From: a virus | DNA: 64,000 nucleotides | IMG/VR virus record: IMGVR_UViG_3300027704_003324 | Span: 1 to 64,000 of that record | Direction: 5' to 3' (one strand) | In this document: positions 16,856 through 25,866 of the stretch, piece after piece | Position numbering within the stretch: the first letter of the stretch is position 1 | Layout: every line of letters starts with the position of its first letter | Program-made: the position numbers and the translations under genes | The notes under the pieces: model-generated | The model's input: only the letters and a program-made list of their open reading frames with translations | Databases searched by the model: none | What the model was told of the DNA's origin: nothing

Positions 16856-17927
16856 ATTTTTCCGGCTCTAAATAGTAAAGCTCTTTAAAGTCTTTTTCTA
16901 TTTCATTAAAGTCTAACATATGCTCCATACCTTCTGTATTATTATCTATTGTACATTCAATATGTCCTTTAAAATAAGGTTTAAGTCTTGTATATTTATC
17001 ATTTAGTTCAAGAGTATCTACTTCACGGTTACTATAGTTCTCCATAATAAAAGAGTATAGCTCTTTCTCATTATTAGCAGCGAAGTGAAAGTATCCATTA
17101 GGGCCGTAAAGCATCTGATCTCCTTCTGTCTTCCACATATTAGAATCAAAGGAAGCTGATGGAGTCTTACCTGCAAAAGCCATAACCATTCCGTGATGAC
17201 GGCCTGTAATATTATACTTAGCAGTCTTAACAGCATCATAGTAATTCTCAAATCCTCCTGTAATATGTTTAATAGCTGGATGTAATCTAGAGCCTGCAAT
17301 GTTTAGGTCACTTGCTGGGTTGCTGGGAAAATCTAAGAAAGCACATTTGTATCCTTCTTCAGCTATTTTATTAATTACATTAATATAGTTCTGTAAAGGT
17401 TTTTCAATTTTTTCTCTCATCTTAGTAATAGCTCCTAATCCGAAACAAAAGTCTAATGTCTTTTTGTCTATACTTTCTTCTTCAAAGTAAGCTGTACCCA
17501 AGTCCGGAAACAATTTGATATTAGTTAACCCTAATTTCTTACAGTACATATAACTTAGAGGCTCTCTTAATGCTACTACTTCTAAACGATTTAGTAAAGG
17601 AATATGAGGCTCTAGTATTTCCTTACTTACTTGTATGGTTACATTTACTAAGTATATAGGAGTATTGGAACTTAAAAAGTGTTTAATTATTCCTATCATT
17701 TGAGCTTTAAAGCCTCCGGGAAGTTGAAACCTATGCCCGAATGATCCTTCTCCATTGATAATTACCTTATCGAATGTTCTAGTCTCTTTTGAATAAGAGC
17801 CCATAGGTTGATAATAAATACTAGCTGATGGGTATACTTCTCTCATAGTCTTTCTAATGGAATGACTAACAAGTTGGCAACCGTAATTGTCGCTGTTAAT
17901 TGTATCGTTTAGTATTAGAATATCCAT
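16845..17927 (-). CDS. polysaccharide pyruvyltransferase
   Basis: 360 aa. ILNDTINSDNYGCQLVSHSI opens as this family (N-x-G-x-x-x-x). VIINGEGSFGH (about 54) is the GEG block, and YNITGRHHGMVMAFAGKTP (about 232-250) is the signature GRxHG block that binds PEP-derived groups. These enzymes put pyruvyl ketals on sugars, giving acidic glycans. Located directly before the NeuB gene with a 1-base overlap, so both act in one pathway. Confidence 0.85.
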   Translation of the reverse strand: MDILILNDTINSDNYGCQLVSHSIRKTMREVYPSASIYYQPMGSYSKETRTFDKVIINGEGSFGHRFQLPGGFKAQMIGIIKHFLSSNTPIYLVNVTIQVSKEILEPHIPLLNRLEVVALREPLSYMYCKKLGLTNIKLFPDLGTAYFEEESIDKKTLDFCFGLGAITKMREKIEKPLQNYINVINKIAEEGYKCAFLDFPSNPASDLNIAGSRLHPAIKHITGGFENYYDAVKTAKYNITGRHHGMVMAFAGKTPSASFDSNMWKTEGDQMLYGPNGYFHFAANNEKELYSFIMENYSNREVDTLELNDKYTRLKPYFKGHIECTIDNNTEGMEHMLDFNEIEKDFKELYYLEPEKYGF

Positions 17928-18778
17928 TACCCTCTTAGTTTTTTCCTTACTGGCTTTTCTGATTCTGTAACTTTAATTACTCCATCACCATAAGCTAATT
18001 CTAATTCTCTAATGCCTGATACTAATTTGAATAGTCCATGAGGAGTTACTGATGCGCTATGATCAGATCCTTCCATTGACCTATCTAATGTTATATGTCT
18101 CTCTATAATAGAAGCTCCTAATAGAACGGATGCTACTGTTGTACCTAATAACATTTCATGACCTGAGTATCCTATTTCAAAGTCAGGGTATTTATCTGCT
18201 AAAGTCTTAATAGCTGATAGGTTTAATTCATCTACTGGTGCTGGGTATGTTGAATTGCAATGTAGTAACCCTATTGGTTCGTCTTTTCTAAAGTAAGCCT
18301 TAGCCTGTCTTAGTATCTCAACTGCATGATCAATTTCTTCTTCAGTAGACATTCCTGTAGAGAATATTACTTTAGGGAACCTTTTAACACATGCTGTAAG
18401 TAGTGCATCGTCCGTAAGAGATGCTGATGGGAGTTTAATAAATGGTAAGTTATACTGTTCTAAGAAATCAACTGAATCTAAGTCCCAAGGAGAAGCTGAC
18501 CATGCAATTCCTTGCTGCTTACAATAGCGATCAATTTCATCATACTCTTCTTTACCGAATTCAACTTTATACTTGTACTCTAAGTATGTCATATCTTCTC
18601 CAGCCCAACGTCTAGGTTTATTCTTCTGTGCTTCTGGAACACATACGTCAGGGTTTCTCTTTTGAAACTTAACTGCATCACAACCTGATGCTGCTGCTAT
18701 GTCGATTAACCTCTTAGCAATCTTCATGTCTCCTTGGTGATTGATTCCAATCTCTCCAATAATGTATGTTTTTTTCAT
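17927..18778 (-). CDS. neuB: N-acetylneuraminate/nonulosonate synthase (NeuB-like)
   Basis: 283 aa. IGEIGINHQGDMKIAKRLID (about 6-25) and CDAVKFQKRNPDVC (about 34-47) match the NeuB start. SASPWDLDSVDFL (about 94), KLPSASLTDDALL, IFSTGMSTEEEI and the metal-binding LLHCNSTYPAP (about 175-185) complete the PEP-aldol barrel. IERHITLDRSMEGSDHSAS (about 225) is the C-terminal barrel end. The usual C-terminal SAF/antifreeze domain of about 60 residues is missing, so it ends soon after the barrel. It condenses PEP with a hexosamine to a 9-carbon acid. The epimerase NeuC is not in the window, so the substrate would come from the host. Confidence 0.9.
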   Translation of the reverse strand: MKKTYIIGEIGINHQGDMKIAKRLIDIAAASGCDAVKFQKRNPDVCVPEAQKNKPRRWAGEDMTYLEYKYKVEFGKEEYDEIDRYCKQQGIAWSASPWDLDSVDFLEQYNLPFIKLPSASLTDDALLTACVKRFPKVIFSTGMSTEEEIDHAVEILRQAKAYFRKDEPIGLLHCNSTYPAPVDELNLSAIKTLADKYPDFEIGYSGHEMLLGTTVASVLLGASIIERHITLDRSMEGSDHSASVTPHGLFKLVSGIRELELAYGDGVIKVTESEKPVRKKLRG

Positions 18779-18781
18779 AAC

Positions 18782-19090
18782 TTAAATTTCTTCTATTCGT
18801 TTAGTTTTATCGCATATCATTAAGTCATATGCTGGCTTTTCGCCGGTAATTAAATTGTGATACTTTGCACCAGCTTCTCCTAATTGATCTCTAGTTAGTT
18901 CATAATAGTCAATACCTGATACAGATCCTCTAGCTGTATAGTAGGTAATGGTATTACCTTCATCATACAGTTTGTTTATCTTATCGATATTCATATCAAT
19001 AGGTCTTGCTAATGAGTATTCTGTACTATCTTCTCCTGGCTCATAGTCCATAATAGTATCGTCTATATCTACATATATATTTTTTCCCAT
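18782..19090 (-). CDS. HAD-family small phosphatase
   Basis: 102 aa. IYVDIDDTIMDYEPG at the N-terminus is the DxDxT nucleophile motif; ITYYTARGS (about 48) is motif II (Thr) and YDLMICDKTK at the end is the motif III/IV region. It is a truncated HAD phosphatase of the capsule-biosynthesis type. Its position upstream of NeuB suggests it could dephosphorylate a sugar-phosphate product. The promoter's -7 box ends 4 bases from the ATG. Confidence 0.8.
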   Translation of the reverse strand: MGKNIYVDIDDTIMDYEPGEDSTEYSLARPIDMNIDKINKLYDEGNTITYYTARGSVSGIDYYELTRDQLGEAGAKYHNLITGEKPAYDLMICDKTKRIEEI

Positions 19091-19094
19091 ATAT

Positions 19095-19125
19095 ACAATA
19101 TACGAACTTTAATTGGTTAAAGCAA
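19095..19125 (-). promoter_or_regulatory. promoter for the HAD-NeuB-glycan operon
   Basis: TTG at 19123-19125, 20-base spacer ending TTCG, TATATTGT at 19095-19102 on the minus strand. The ATG of the HAD gene lies 4 bases after the -7 box, so a leaderless message is expected. This appears to be the main promoter for the tightly packed genes down to about 11 kb. Confidence 0.72.
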
Positions 19126-19611
19126 CGATAATGATGGAAACTTTTCAGGCAAATATTTCTTATATCTTTCTAAATAATTACTGTATTTAGCTTTATTAGT
19201 ATGCATAGCTTTTTGTAACCATTTTATTTTATCTAATGCTGTTCTATGTTTAACTATTACTTCTCTTTCGTTACATAAAAGAGTAGTTGAAGTAAGTTCA
19301 TTGACTTCATCTGATATAAATACTTCTACTTTAAGATTAGAAATACCATCGTATGCTCGCCATTTTGGCTCAACCAGATGTGTTAGCTTTAAACTACATG
19401 CCATTGCATCTGGGAACATTATGTGCCATTGCTCTAATGCGTCCTCAGTATAGATTCTTATATCAAAATCTCCTACGGGTCTTTTCCTAAATCGTGAACC
19501 TAATATGCAAAAGTCTTCCATACTACCAATAAAACTCCAACTGTTGTCAGGTAAATAGTAGTTAAGCTTTTCAATCATATTAAGCTGATCTTGTGTCAGC
19601 TTGTCAGTCAT
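19117..19611 (-). CDS. hypothetical protein, nucleotidyltransferase-like, 164 aa
   Basis: SWSFIGSMEDFCILGSRF and RPVGDFDIRIYTEDAL (about residues 24-57) recall the GSxxxR...DfDi site of nucleotidyltransferase-fold proteins. The rest (DKIKWLQKAMHTNKAKYSN) is helical. Role unclear. It lies between the methyltransferase gene and the HAD promoter, so it ends the upstream operon. Confidence 0.5.
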   Translation of the reverse strand: MTDKLTQDQLNMIEKLNYYLPDNSWSFIGSMEDFCILGSRFRKRPVGDFDIRIYTEDALEQWHIMFPDAMACSLKLTHLVEPKWRAYDGISNLKVEVFISDEVNELTSTTLLCNEREVIVKHRTALDKIKWLQKAMHTNKAKYSNYLERYKKYLPEKFPSLSLL

Positions 19612-20198
19612 TAAGTCATAACGGAACGAGTACGTTTAACTCCGGATTGAATTGGAGTTATTGTTCTCTTTGTTAACTTAGCAAAAGCTTTGTTAGTTTC
19701 TAATTTGAATTCAGATGCATGTAACGCATAAAATTCATCCACAGCTGATTTAGTTCCTGGAAATGCTTCGTAATCTGTTATTATAAAGGAACCGTTTACT
19801 TCCAGCTTGGAAGCTAGTTTTTCTAATGCAAACTCTGTACTAGTATAGCTTACTAAGTGTGAGTGTACTAGTGCTACTGGTTCTGTTGATACTTCTTTAA
19901 GTAAAGTGTCCTCTATATATCCTACTTGTACTTTAATATCTCTATTAATTAGATGTATCATATCAAATGCTGGTTGAGGAGGTCTTTTAAATTCACCTTT
20001 CTGGAATGCGTTATTATCTTTTTCTGATGGTGTATTATATCCTGAGAAAGATTCGTAAATAAGGATGTTTCTTTTTATTATACTTCCTTCATTCATGTAT
20101 CCTATAAATTCTTTAAGGCTATTTCCTTTGCCAAACCCTAACTCTACCAGGCTGCCTGGGATGTTATTTGCTGTCGCTAATGCTGCTTTGTAGTTCAT
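19611..20198 (-). CDS. SAM-dependent methyltransferase (TylF-like)
   Basis: 195 aa. GSLVELGFGKGNSLKEFIGYM (about 15-35) is SAM motif I (E-x-G-x-G-x-S). LIYESFSGYNTP, VGYIEDTLL and ALVHSHLVSYTSTEFALEKL are downstream motifs as in macrocin O-methyltransferase-type enzymes. VNGSFIITDYEAFPGTKSAV (about 134-153) is the DD-YxxPG block. Likely methylates a sugar hydroxyl of the glycan. One-base overlap with the 19117-19611 gene. Confidence 0.78.
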   Translation of the reverse strand: MNYKAALATANNIPGSLVELGFGKGNSLKEFIGYMNEGSIIKRNILIYESFSGYNTPSEKDNNAFQKGEFKRPPQPAFDMIHLINRDIKVQVGYIEDTLLKEVSTEPVALVHSHLVSYTSTEFALEKLASKLEVNGSFIITDYEAFPGTKSAVDEFYALHASEFKLETNKAFAKLTKRTITPIQSGVKRTRSVMT

Positions 20199-20211
20199 AC
20201 TTATAAATATA

Positions 20212-20838
20212 CTAAGTTAATGTATCATAGTAATCGTTTTGCTTTTCTTGCTTTACAATATCTTTTGGATGATAAAGTGCAAGTTCTTCTTGAGGCGGTA
20301 AAGCTGAATGAGATTTAAATCCTTCTAGAACTTCATGTACTTTATTGACCCATTTAATTTCAGGTTTGTTCTTCCAAATTCTCATTTGATAATCAGGCCA
20401 ATTAATCCACCCTTTATCGCTTACATTCCATCTCCATTTATTAATATGCTCTTCTGTAAGTCCTTCTACTGTATTTACTCTTGGTACATAGTATACATCC
20501 GTGTCGCTATTACTTTCTAATATGGTTGGTAAGTTCTTTATAAGTAATTCATTAGGAAGTTCATCGGCATCAATTTGAAATATATAATCTCCGTCACAAT
20601 ATTCAGTTAATTTATTTTTCCAATCTGCAAAATGTCCTTCAAAATATCCTCTCCAAAATTGATGATTAGGTTTAATATTCATCTTCGTTAGCCATTTAGC
20701 TACCTCCGGGTCACCATTCTTCTGATCGTATAGAACTACAATATCATCATGAGTTCTTTTATGTTTCAGAAGAAACGTAACTAGTCTTTGTATCTCTACA
20801 AATTCAGTACAGACTGTTATTGCATAAGTTATATTCAT
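20212..20838 (-). CDS. family 2 glycosyltransferase
   Basis: 208 aa. ITYAITVCTEFVEIQRLVTF at the start, IVVLYDQKNGDPEVAKWL (about 33-50), YIFQIDADELPNELL (about 84-98; DAD metal site) and a C-terminal WVNKVHEVLEGF with the WxxxxHE block of the GT2 family. Small for a GT2 but complete. Probably acts in the same glycan pathway as its neighbours. Confidence 0.85.
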   Translation of the reverse strand: MNITYAITVCTEFVEIQRLVTFLLKHKRTHDDIVVLYDQKNGDPEVAKWLTKMNIKPNHQFWRGYFEGHFADWKNKLTEYCDGDYIFQIDADELPNELLIKNLPTILESNSDTDVYYVPRVNTVEGLTEEHINKWRWNVSDKGWINWPDYQMRIWKNKPEIKWVNKVHEVLEGFKSHSALPPQEELALYHPKDIVKQEKQNDYYDTLT

Positions 20839-21306
20839 CTATCCTGCTACTACTTGAAAGAATCCGATATGATCAACTGCATCCATAAAGTCGTTTTGTC
20901 CGAACATCTTTCTATTTTGCATATCCATTTTAAACTTTTGATCGGCTGGGAAAGCTTTTTGTTTTCTATCTACTTCTGTAATAGGGACTGCCTTAACAGC
21001 AGACCAAGTCCAACTATCTTTATCAGAACCGTCTAAGAATACCATTCCTTTTTCTGGTACTGTAATAGTAGCTGGAGCCCATATGTATCCTTTATCATCT
21101 TTATATAGTAAGTCCACATAAAGTGAAGGAGAAGTTTCTTTTAAGTTAGTTACTATAGTACTTCCTTCAGTCATTAAAGTAGAAGTTGTAAAACCACAAC
21201 CCATACAAGTCCAAGTAGTAATCTCTTCTGTTGATCCTTCAGGTGTAAAGCTTTGCTCGTAGCAGGCATCACTTCCACATTTTCTGCATTCAGTTAATTT
21301 ATCCAT
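20839..21306 (-). CDS. zinc-ribbon protein, 155 aa
   Basis: N-terminal CRKCGSDACYEQSF and TWTCMGCGFTTST make a four-Cys zinc ribbon (residues about 8-40). The rest is a soluble alpha/beta part with MVFLDGSDKDSWTWSAVKAVPI. Found as a single-copy protein in marine phages as far as I recall, but I cannot name a family. Stop is 1 base from the GT2 start. Confidence 0.65.
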   Translation of the reverse strand: MDKLTECRKCGSDACYEQSFTPEGSTEEITTWTCMGCGFTTSTLMTEGSTIVTNLKETSPSLYVDLLYKDDKGYIWAPATITVPEKGMVFLDGSDKDSWTWSAVKAVPITEVDRKQKAFPADQKFKMDMQNRKMFGQNDFMDAVDHIGFFQVVAG

Positions 21307-21309
21307 TTT

Positions 21310-22587
21310 TTATAGTTTAGGAAGCTCAAGCTTCGGTAATGTTAATTTTATTTCTTTAGGAAACTCTGGTAAGTTATTATCTAATGTTTTATCTAAAAGC
21401 TCTACCATTTTGTCAAACGTAAAATTGTTTTTAATTTTATGTGCTTGTCTCTTAGCTCCTTCTTGTGTCTTTTTATAATGCTTAGTAACTTGTTTATATG
21501 CTTTACTTACATCGCTATCATTAGGTCTAAACCATAATGCTTCTTGTGTAATCATATTTTTAAGTACCGCTGATGGATGTACCTTTTGCAAAGTACCTCC
21601 TAATAGTATAGAATCTTCTCTATTTAAGAAGTCTACTTGTCCTGACCAACCTGAAGCAATAACTGGTTTACCTGTTGCTGCAAATTCTAATAAAGGTCTT
21701 CCAAATCCTTCTCCTTTTGTATGACTAACATATGCTTTTACTTTAGGATGATTATACAAATCAGCCATTTCATCATCAGTAACTTCTCCATGAAGTAAGT
21801 ATATGTTCGGTAGAGTACCTGTAACTGTAGAACGTATTTGATCTATTTTAGCTAGTATTTTATCTCTATCCATAATAGAAGTACCTACTGAGTGAGTCTT
21901 AAGAATTAAAGCAGGTATCTTTTTTGACTTAAATGCTCCATTTTTATATGTCTCTAAGAACGTTTTAATAGTGTACCCTATATTCTTTCTATCTTCTCCA
22001 AAGTCTCCTTGCATCCAATGCCCTACACTAAGAAAGCAAAACTCTTCTTTTATCGTACTAATAGATTTAAATAAATCTGATTGTTTATTTACTGTTAAGT
22101 ATTTCTGTACGTCGATACCTTCAAATAATACTTCGACTGGTTTCTCTACTTTAAGCTCTTTAATTTTTTGCTTAGTCTTAGAATCGAAAGCATCTAACTT
22201 AGTTCCTAAGAATACATTTTTAGCATGCTCAGATGATACCAGGTTTAAGTCCATTCTATTGAGTCCTTCTATCCAGCTACCATCACATAGTGTAGTTTCT
22301 ATACCAGCTGTCATACCTATATTATATTTACCTACAGCTTGGAACTCGTTAGGAACTGATATTTGAATCCATACGTCAGGTTTAAATGATAGTTGAGGTA
22401 TTACTAAAGATGTTAATTCATCTTCGTTATGGTCTCTTAAGTACCCACTTCTCGTATTGCCCCATCGTTGTGATAGTACATTTATATCGTACTTACCAGT
22501 CTTTATTAAAGCTTTTACTACATCTCTTGCTCTAGCTCCATAACCTGAATATGTATTAATTGGTGCGCTTATAACTAATGATATCAT
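21310..22587 (-). CDS. family 4 glycosyltransferase
   Basis: 425 aa. N-terminal VISAPINTYSGYGARARDVV is the GT-B substrate-binding side with the glycine turn. The C-terminal half has YLLHGEVTDDEMADLYN (about 267-283), KAYVSHTKGEGFGRPLLEFAATGKPVIAS (about 290-318) with the E-x7-E-type motif EGFGRPLLE, as in GT4. Cytoplasmic. Follows another GT4 gene by one base. Confidence 0.88.
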   Translation of the reverse strand: MISLVISAPINTYSGYGARARDVVKALIKTGKYDINVLSQRWGNTRSGYLRDHNEDELTSLVIPQLSFKPDVWIQISVPNEFQAVGKYNIGMTAGIETTLCDGSWIEGLNRMDLNLVSSEHAKNVFLGTKLDAFDSKTKQKIKELKVEKPVEVLFEGIDVQKYLTVNKQSDLFKSISTIKEEFCFLSVGHWMQGDFGEDRKNIGYTIKTFLETYKNGAFKSKKIPALILKTHSVGTSIMDRDKILAKIDQIRSTVTGTLPNIYLLHGEVTDDEMADLYNHPKVKAYVSHTKGEGFGRPLLEFAATGKPVIASGWSGQVDFLNREDSILLGGTLQKVHPSAVLKNMITQEALWFRPNDSDVSKAYKQVTKHYKKTQEGAKRQAHKIKNNFTFDKMVELLDKTLDNNLPEFPKEIKLTLPKLELPKL

Positions 22588-22588
22588 A

Positions 22589-24034
22589 TTAATAATTTAA
22601 AAGTTTATGTTTAATATATTTTTTAGGTAACGTTTCTATTTTGATTAAGTCGAACTTAGTCCTTGGAACAAACTTATCTAATGCTTCGTTGATAGTAGTA
22701 CCAATAGCAAATGACATATTCTTAGCTGTAAAACCAGACTCATCTGACATTGACCATTCTCTACCTTTAAGTCCTCTATTATTTCTCTCTTCTTTAGATA
22801 AGTTAAATGATTCTAGGATAGCTTGTGCTACATCTTCTGGTCTACATCTATCGTCAAATATATAAGGAGTAGGTACTGAGCCAGTTAGAGATATATTAGA
22901 TGGAAAAACTGGTATAGCCCATTCACCATGATCTTTTACTGTCCCTCTATGGTTAGAAGGAAAATCAGAATCAAAGTCAATCCATTTACCATCTTTTTCA
23001 AATCTCATTTGATCTTGCATTCCTCCTGTAACATTGGCTATAATCATAGTCCCTGCCATCATAGATTCTGTCAATGATAAACCCCAGCCTTCGTTAGAAG
23101 ATATTAAACAAGTTACATCTGCAATATTATACAGAGCATTCATTTGAGCTGGATTAATTTTCTCTTGAGAAAAATATACGTTCACATATTCTGGATCACA
23201 TAGTGCTTCTTTTACTGCATTTAAGTCTGTTCCGTTAGGATCAACTGCTGCTGTATGCATTACTAAAGCACATTTTTTAGCTTTCTCTTTTGGTATTGAA
23301 TCACAGAACATTCTAAAAGCTAGTATTACATCTGCTGTCTTTTTACGTTGGATGTTCCTAGAGTTATAAAACATTACAAAATCAATATCTTTACCAGTAA
23401 ATAATTCTTTCCTAAAATTAGTAAACGTTTCGAATTCAGGATCTTCTTTCTTTATAGGTTTAAATACATTTTCATCTATACCATGTGGAATATACTTTAA
23501 TACTTTATTCTCTGCTTCTTCTTCTAATACTAGTTTATTAATGTTTAATGTCTGTTTAGATATAGCCATTAAAGCATCTACTGAGTTATAGTAAGTTTTA
23601 TTGTATAAAGGAGAAGGATAATCATCCCATATGTTTAACCATACAATAGGTATTTTAGATCTAATCTCTCTTTCTATATCAAATAACCAAATCCAATATC
23701 TTGGATCAGTAAAAATAAAGATAGCATCTGGCTTTTCTTTTTCAATTAACTGACGTACTACGTCTGCATTACCGTATCCATTACTAGGAAGTATCTTGAC
23801 GTAACTATCTGTTAATTTTTTACTTTTATTGATATCATCTGATAGATCGAATATCTTTCCTTCATCTTGATGACCTACAGCTGCACCTAAATTAAGCCAG
23901 TTAAAATGTTGCGCACTATTTACTACAAATTCTCTAGCCATTGTAGCAATCCCTGAATGCATACGAATGTCATCGCAAAGGAGTAGTATTTTCTTTCTAT
24001 CTTCCTTTGGAATATATGGTAACTCTTTATTCAT
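22589..24034 (-). CDS. family 4 glycosyltransferase
   Basis: 481 aa. DDIRMHSGIATMAREFVVNS (about 17-36) is the N-terminal GT-B turn; VMFYNSRNIQRKKTADVILAF (about 209) starts the donor domain; CLISSNEGWGLSLTESMMAGTMIIAN (about 315-340) is the GT4 donor site (S-E-G-x-G-L...E). Long C-terminal tail. Together with the previous gene, it forms a pair of GT4 enzymes at the start of the glycan cluster. Confidence 0.88.
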   Translation of the reverse strand: MNKELPYIPKEDRKKILLLCDDIRMHSGIATMAREFVVNSAQHFNWLNLGAAVGHQDEGKIFDLSDDINKSKKLTDSYVKILPSNGYGNADVVRQLIEKEKPDAIFIFTDPRYWIWLFDIEREIRSKIPIVWLNIWDDYPSPLYNKTYYNSVDALMAISKQTLNINKLVLEEEAENKVLKYIPHGIDENVFKPIKKEDPEFETFTNFRKELFTGKDIDFVMFYNSRNIQRKKTADVILAFRMFCDSIPKEKAKKCALVMHTAAVDPNGTDLNAVKEALCDPEYVNVYFSQEKINPAQMNALYNIADVTCLISSNEGWGLSLTESMMAGTMIIANVTGGMQDQMRFEKDGKWIDFDSDFPSNHRGTVKDHGEWAIPVFPSNISLTGSVPTPYIFDDRCRPEDVAQAILESFNLSKEERNNRGLKGREWSMSDESGFTAKNMSFAIGTTINEALDKFVPRTKFDLIKIETLPKKYIKHKLLNY

Positions 24035-24039
24035 AAACC

Positions 24040-24225
24040 TTATTTAATTTTTATATTATTTTGATTGTGTACTTTATGCTTAAACTCCTTATCAGTAAGA
24101 TAAAGAAAAATACTACGATCGGCAAGCTTTTTAAAAGAAAAATTATTTTGTAAGCAAGCCATTTTAAACTCATCAAAGAGTGGTTGGGTAATTTTAACTG
24201 ATGTCAGTTTTTCATCTCGTTTCAT
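24040..24225 (-). CDS. small basic protein, ribbon-helix-helix-like, 61 aa
   Basis: TSVKITQPLFDEFKMACLQN (residues 8-27) is a strand-helix pattern like the first half of an RHH DNA-binding fold; FSFKKLADRSIFLYLTDKEF (29-48) could be the second helix. Basic C-terminus. May be a small repressor, perhaps autoregulatory, but there is no direct evidence. Lies at the head of the GT4 genes. Confidence 0.6.
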   Translation of the reverse strand: MKRDEKLTSVKITQPLFDEFKMACLQNNFSFKKLADRSIFLYLTDKEFKHKVHNQNNIKIK

Positions 24226-24265
24226 AATGCATAACTTTAATTGATTATATATAAATATATATAGA

Positions 24266-25201
24266 TTACAAAACCGCTACAGAACATATTCTCATATTCT
24301 TAACCTCACAGAATCTGCAGTTGTCTTTTGAAGGAGTAGGTTCTAAGTCTTCAGTGACATAGTTACCATTCCCATCTAGTGCCTTGTCAACAAAGTTTTG
24401 CATCAAATCGATTGCTCCTTTAATCTTTCTTGGTCCAGAGGCGGGTCTAAATTCTTGTACTCTTCGTTGCATTGCAGCAAAGTCTGCATCTACAGGTACT
24501 CTTCTCTTAACTATAAAGTACTCAACGTCTATTTTATCTATAGGAATATTGAACTGCTTAGAAAAGAACTCTTTGTACAGTAACAATTGTGACTGGGTTT
24601 TAGTATCTTTCTTTTGTTCGGCACTCCAGCCTTTAGTACTTGTTTTAATATCTACAATTGTCCATTTATCTAATGTTTCATTATAGAATACTAAATCAAT
24701 ATATCCTTTGAAAAATACTCCGGGTTTTAATTCTTGATAGAGTAGAGTTTCAATTCCAGCTAAATAAGTATTTTTAGTAGAGAAGTATCCGCCTCTTTTG
24801 CTCTTTAAGAACTTAAGAATATGTTTACCGTCTAGCCAAAATTGCCTAAGCTCGTCAGGAGTAGTAAAGTTTTGATGAGCATTTTGAGCTCTTCCACTCT
24901 TATATGCTTTAATCATATTTTCATACAATAGAGCATCTAAGTCCATTGCATTAGCATCCTTTACCTTACCGTTATATATGGTGTCTAACCAAGTTTGAAT
25001 AGTTTCATGCATTGCAGTACCAAACGTCATATGAATAGATGGCGTAAACGCTACTATTTTACGTACGTATGTAAGTTGCCACTTTTTAGGGCATGTAGCA
25101 AAGTTGGATAACTGACTATAAGAAATATGTTTATTCTTTTTAGACTGTTTAATATAACTTTCCTGTACAAGCTTAACTTGACTTGGAATTTTCTTCGGCA
25201 T
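24266..25201 (-). CDS. PD-(D/E)XK nuclease (RecB/Cas4-like)
   Basis: 311 aa. HISYSQLSNFATCPKKWQLTY (about 24-44) and FGTAMHETIQTWL (about 59-71) are the RecB-family N-terminal blocks with the His. KGYIDLVFYN (about 158) and WTIVDIKTSTKG (about 172) give the PD...ExK-like DxxxDxK. C-terminal NCRFCEVKNMRICSV with the upstream FATCP Cys can form the Fe-S cluster of Cas4/AddB-like nucleases. Probably a 5'-3' DNA exonuclease in recombination or processing of replicated DNA. Confidence 0.85.
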   Translation of the reverse strand: MPKKIPSQVKLVQESYIKQSKKNKHISYSQLSNFATCPKKWQLTYVRKIVAFTPSIHMTFGTAMHETIQTWLDTIYNGKVKDANAMDLDALLYENMIKAYKSGRAQNAHQNFTTPDELRQFWLDGKHILKFLKSKRGGYFSTKNTYLAGIETLLYQELKPGVFFKGYIDLVFYNETLDKWTIVDIKTSTKGWSAEQKKDTKTQSQLLLYKEFFSKQFNIPIDKIDVEYFIVKRRVPVDADFAAMQRRVQEFRPASGPRKIKGAIDLMQNFVDKALDGNGNYVTEDLEPTPSKDNCRFCEVKNMRICSVAVL

Positions 25202-25204
25202 AAA

Positions 25205-25588
25205 TTATTTTTTCCAACGGTCACTAGCTACTAATTGAGCTATGATTCCGTAATTAGCTAGATCTTGAAATGTATCTACTAGCGTTTCGTTTTGTGGATC
25301 TCTTTCTGTGATGATCATATTCTTCCATCTGTTTACTTTATCTGAGATTCTATACCAAAGCCCTGTTAGAGCAAAGTCCCTTTCATCATCAGTCTCAAGC
25401 CCAGTACCAGCAGAAATATTACCCATACCGTAGTCCAGATGTTTTTTACTAAATAACTCCAACTGCTCTTCCATGATATCCATATAGCCATTGTAAATAT
25501 TAGGATACTCTTCTTTAAGGATTTCACTAGCTTTTTTGTTAGGTGCTGTTTTTCCATGTTTTGCGTTCATAATTTCTCTATCGCTCAT
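25205..25588 (-). CDS. DUF1599-like protein (nucleotide-modification-associated type)
   Basis: 127 aa. ELFSKKHLDYGMGNIS (about 44-59) and LTGLWYRISDKVNRWKNM (about 74-91) resemble the helical DYGxxN...D-K-x-x-R pattern of DUF1599/Nmad1 and MazG-like proteins, and TFQDLANYGIIAQLVA the last helix. Such proteins often sit beside modified-base pathways. Assignment is moderate; the pattern is short. Overlaps the next gene by 11 bases. Confidence 0.55.
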   Translation of the reverse strand: MSDREIMNAKHGKTAPNKKASEILKEEYPNIYNGYMDIMEEQLELFSKKHLDYGMGNISAGTGLETDDERDFALTGLWYRISDKVNRWKNMIITERDPQNETLVDTFQDLANYGIIAQLVASDRWKK

Positions 25589-25799
25589 TTTTTCCGTAGT
25601 AAGTTTCTATTGTTTTTAACATATCGTCTGCGTCTGTAAGTCTATTAATTGATTCCTTAGCGTCCTTAAAAAAGTCTTCAGCGGTATGATCACCGATACC
25701 TACTCCATTTTCTGTTAAGAGTTCTAAAGCCATTAGAGCTTTATCTTTTTCTGCTTGTGCATAAGATTTAAGTGCAACTATAACCTTGTATTGTGCCAT
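25578..25799 (-). CDS. hypothetical protein, 73 aa
   Basis: Starts MAQYKVIVALKSYAQAEKDK, then helices rich in Ala and Asp (EDFFKDAKESINRLTDADDM). Helical bundle shape, no Cys. First gene after the promoter at 25832-25862 (leader about 32 bases). No family recognised. Confidence 0.6.
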   Translation of the reverse strand: MAQYKVIVALKSYAQAEKDKALMALELLTENGVGIGDHTAEDFFKDAKESINRLTDADDMLKTIETYYGKNER

Positions 25800-25831
25800 T
25801 TATAACTTGTTTTTAATGATTAACTTATATG

Positions 25832-25862
25832 TAAAGATACGAATAAATATTATCGTAGGCAA
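25832..25862 (-). promoter_or_regulatory. promoter for the operon starting at 25799
   Basis: TTG at 25860-25862, 20-base spacer ending TTCG, TATCTTTA at 25832-25839 (minus strand). Leader about 32 bases. Drives 25578-25799 and then DUF1599-like, nuclease and RHH-like genes. Confidence 0.8.
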
Positions 25863-25866
25863 CTAA

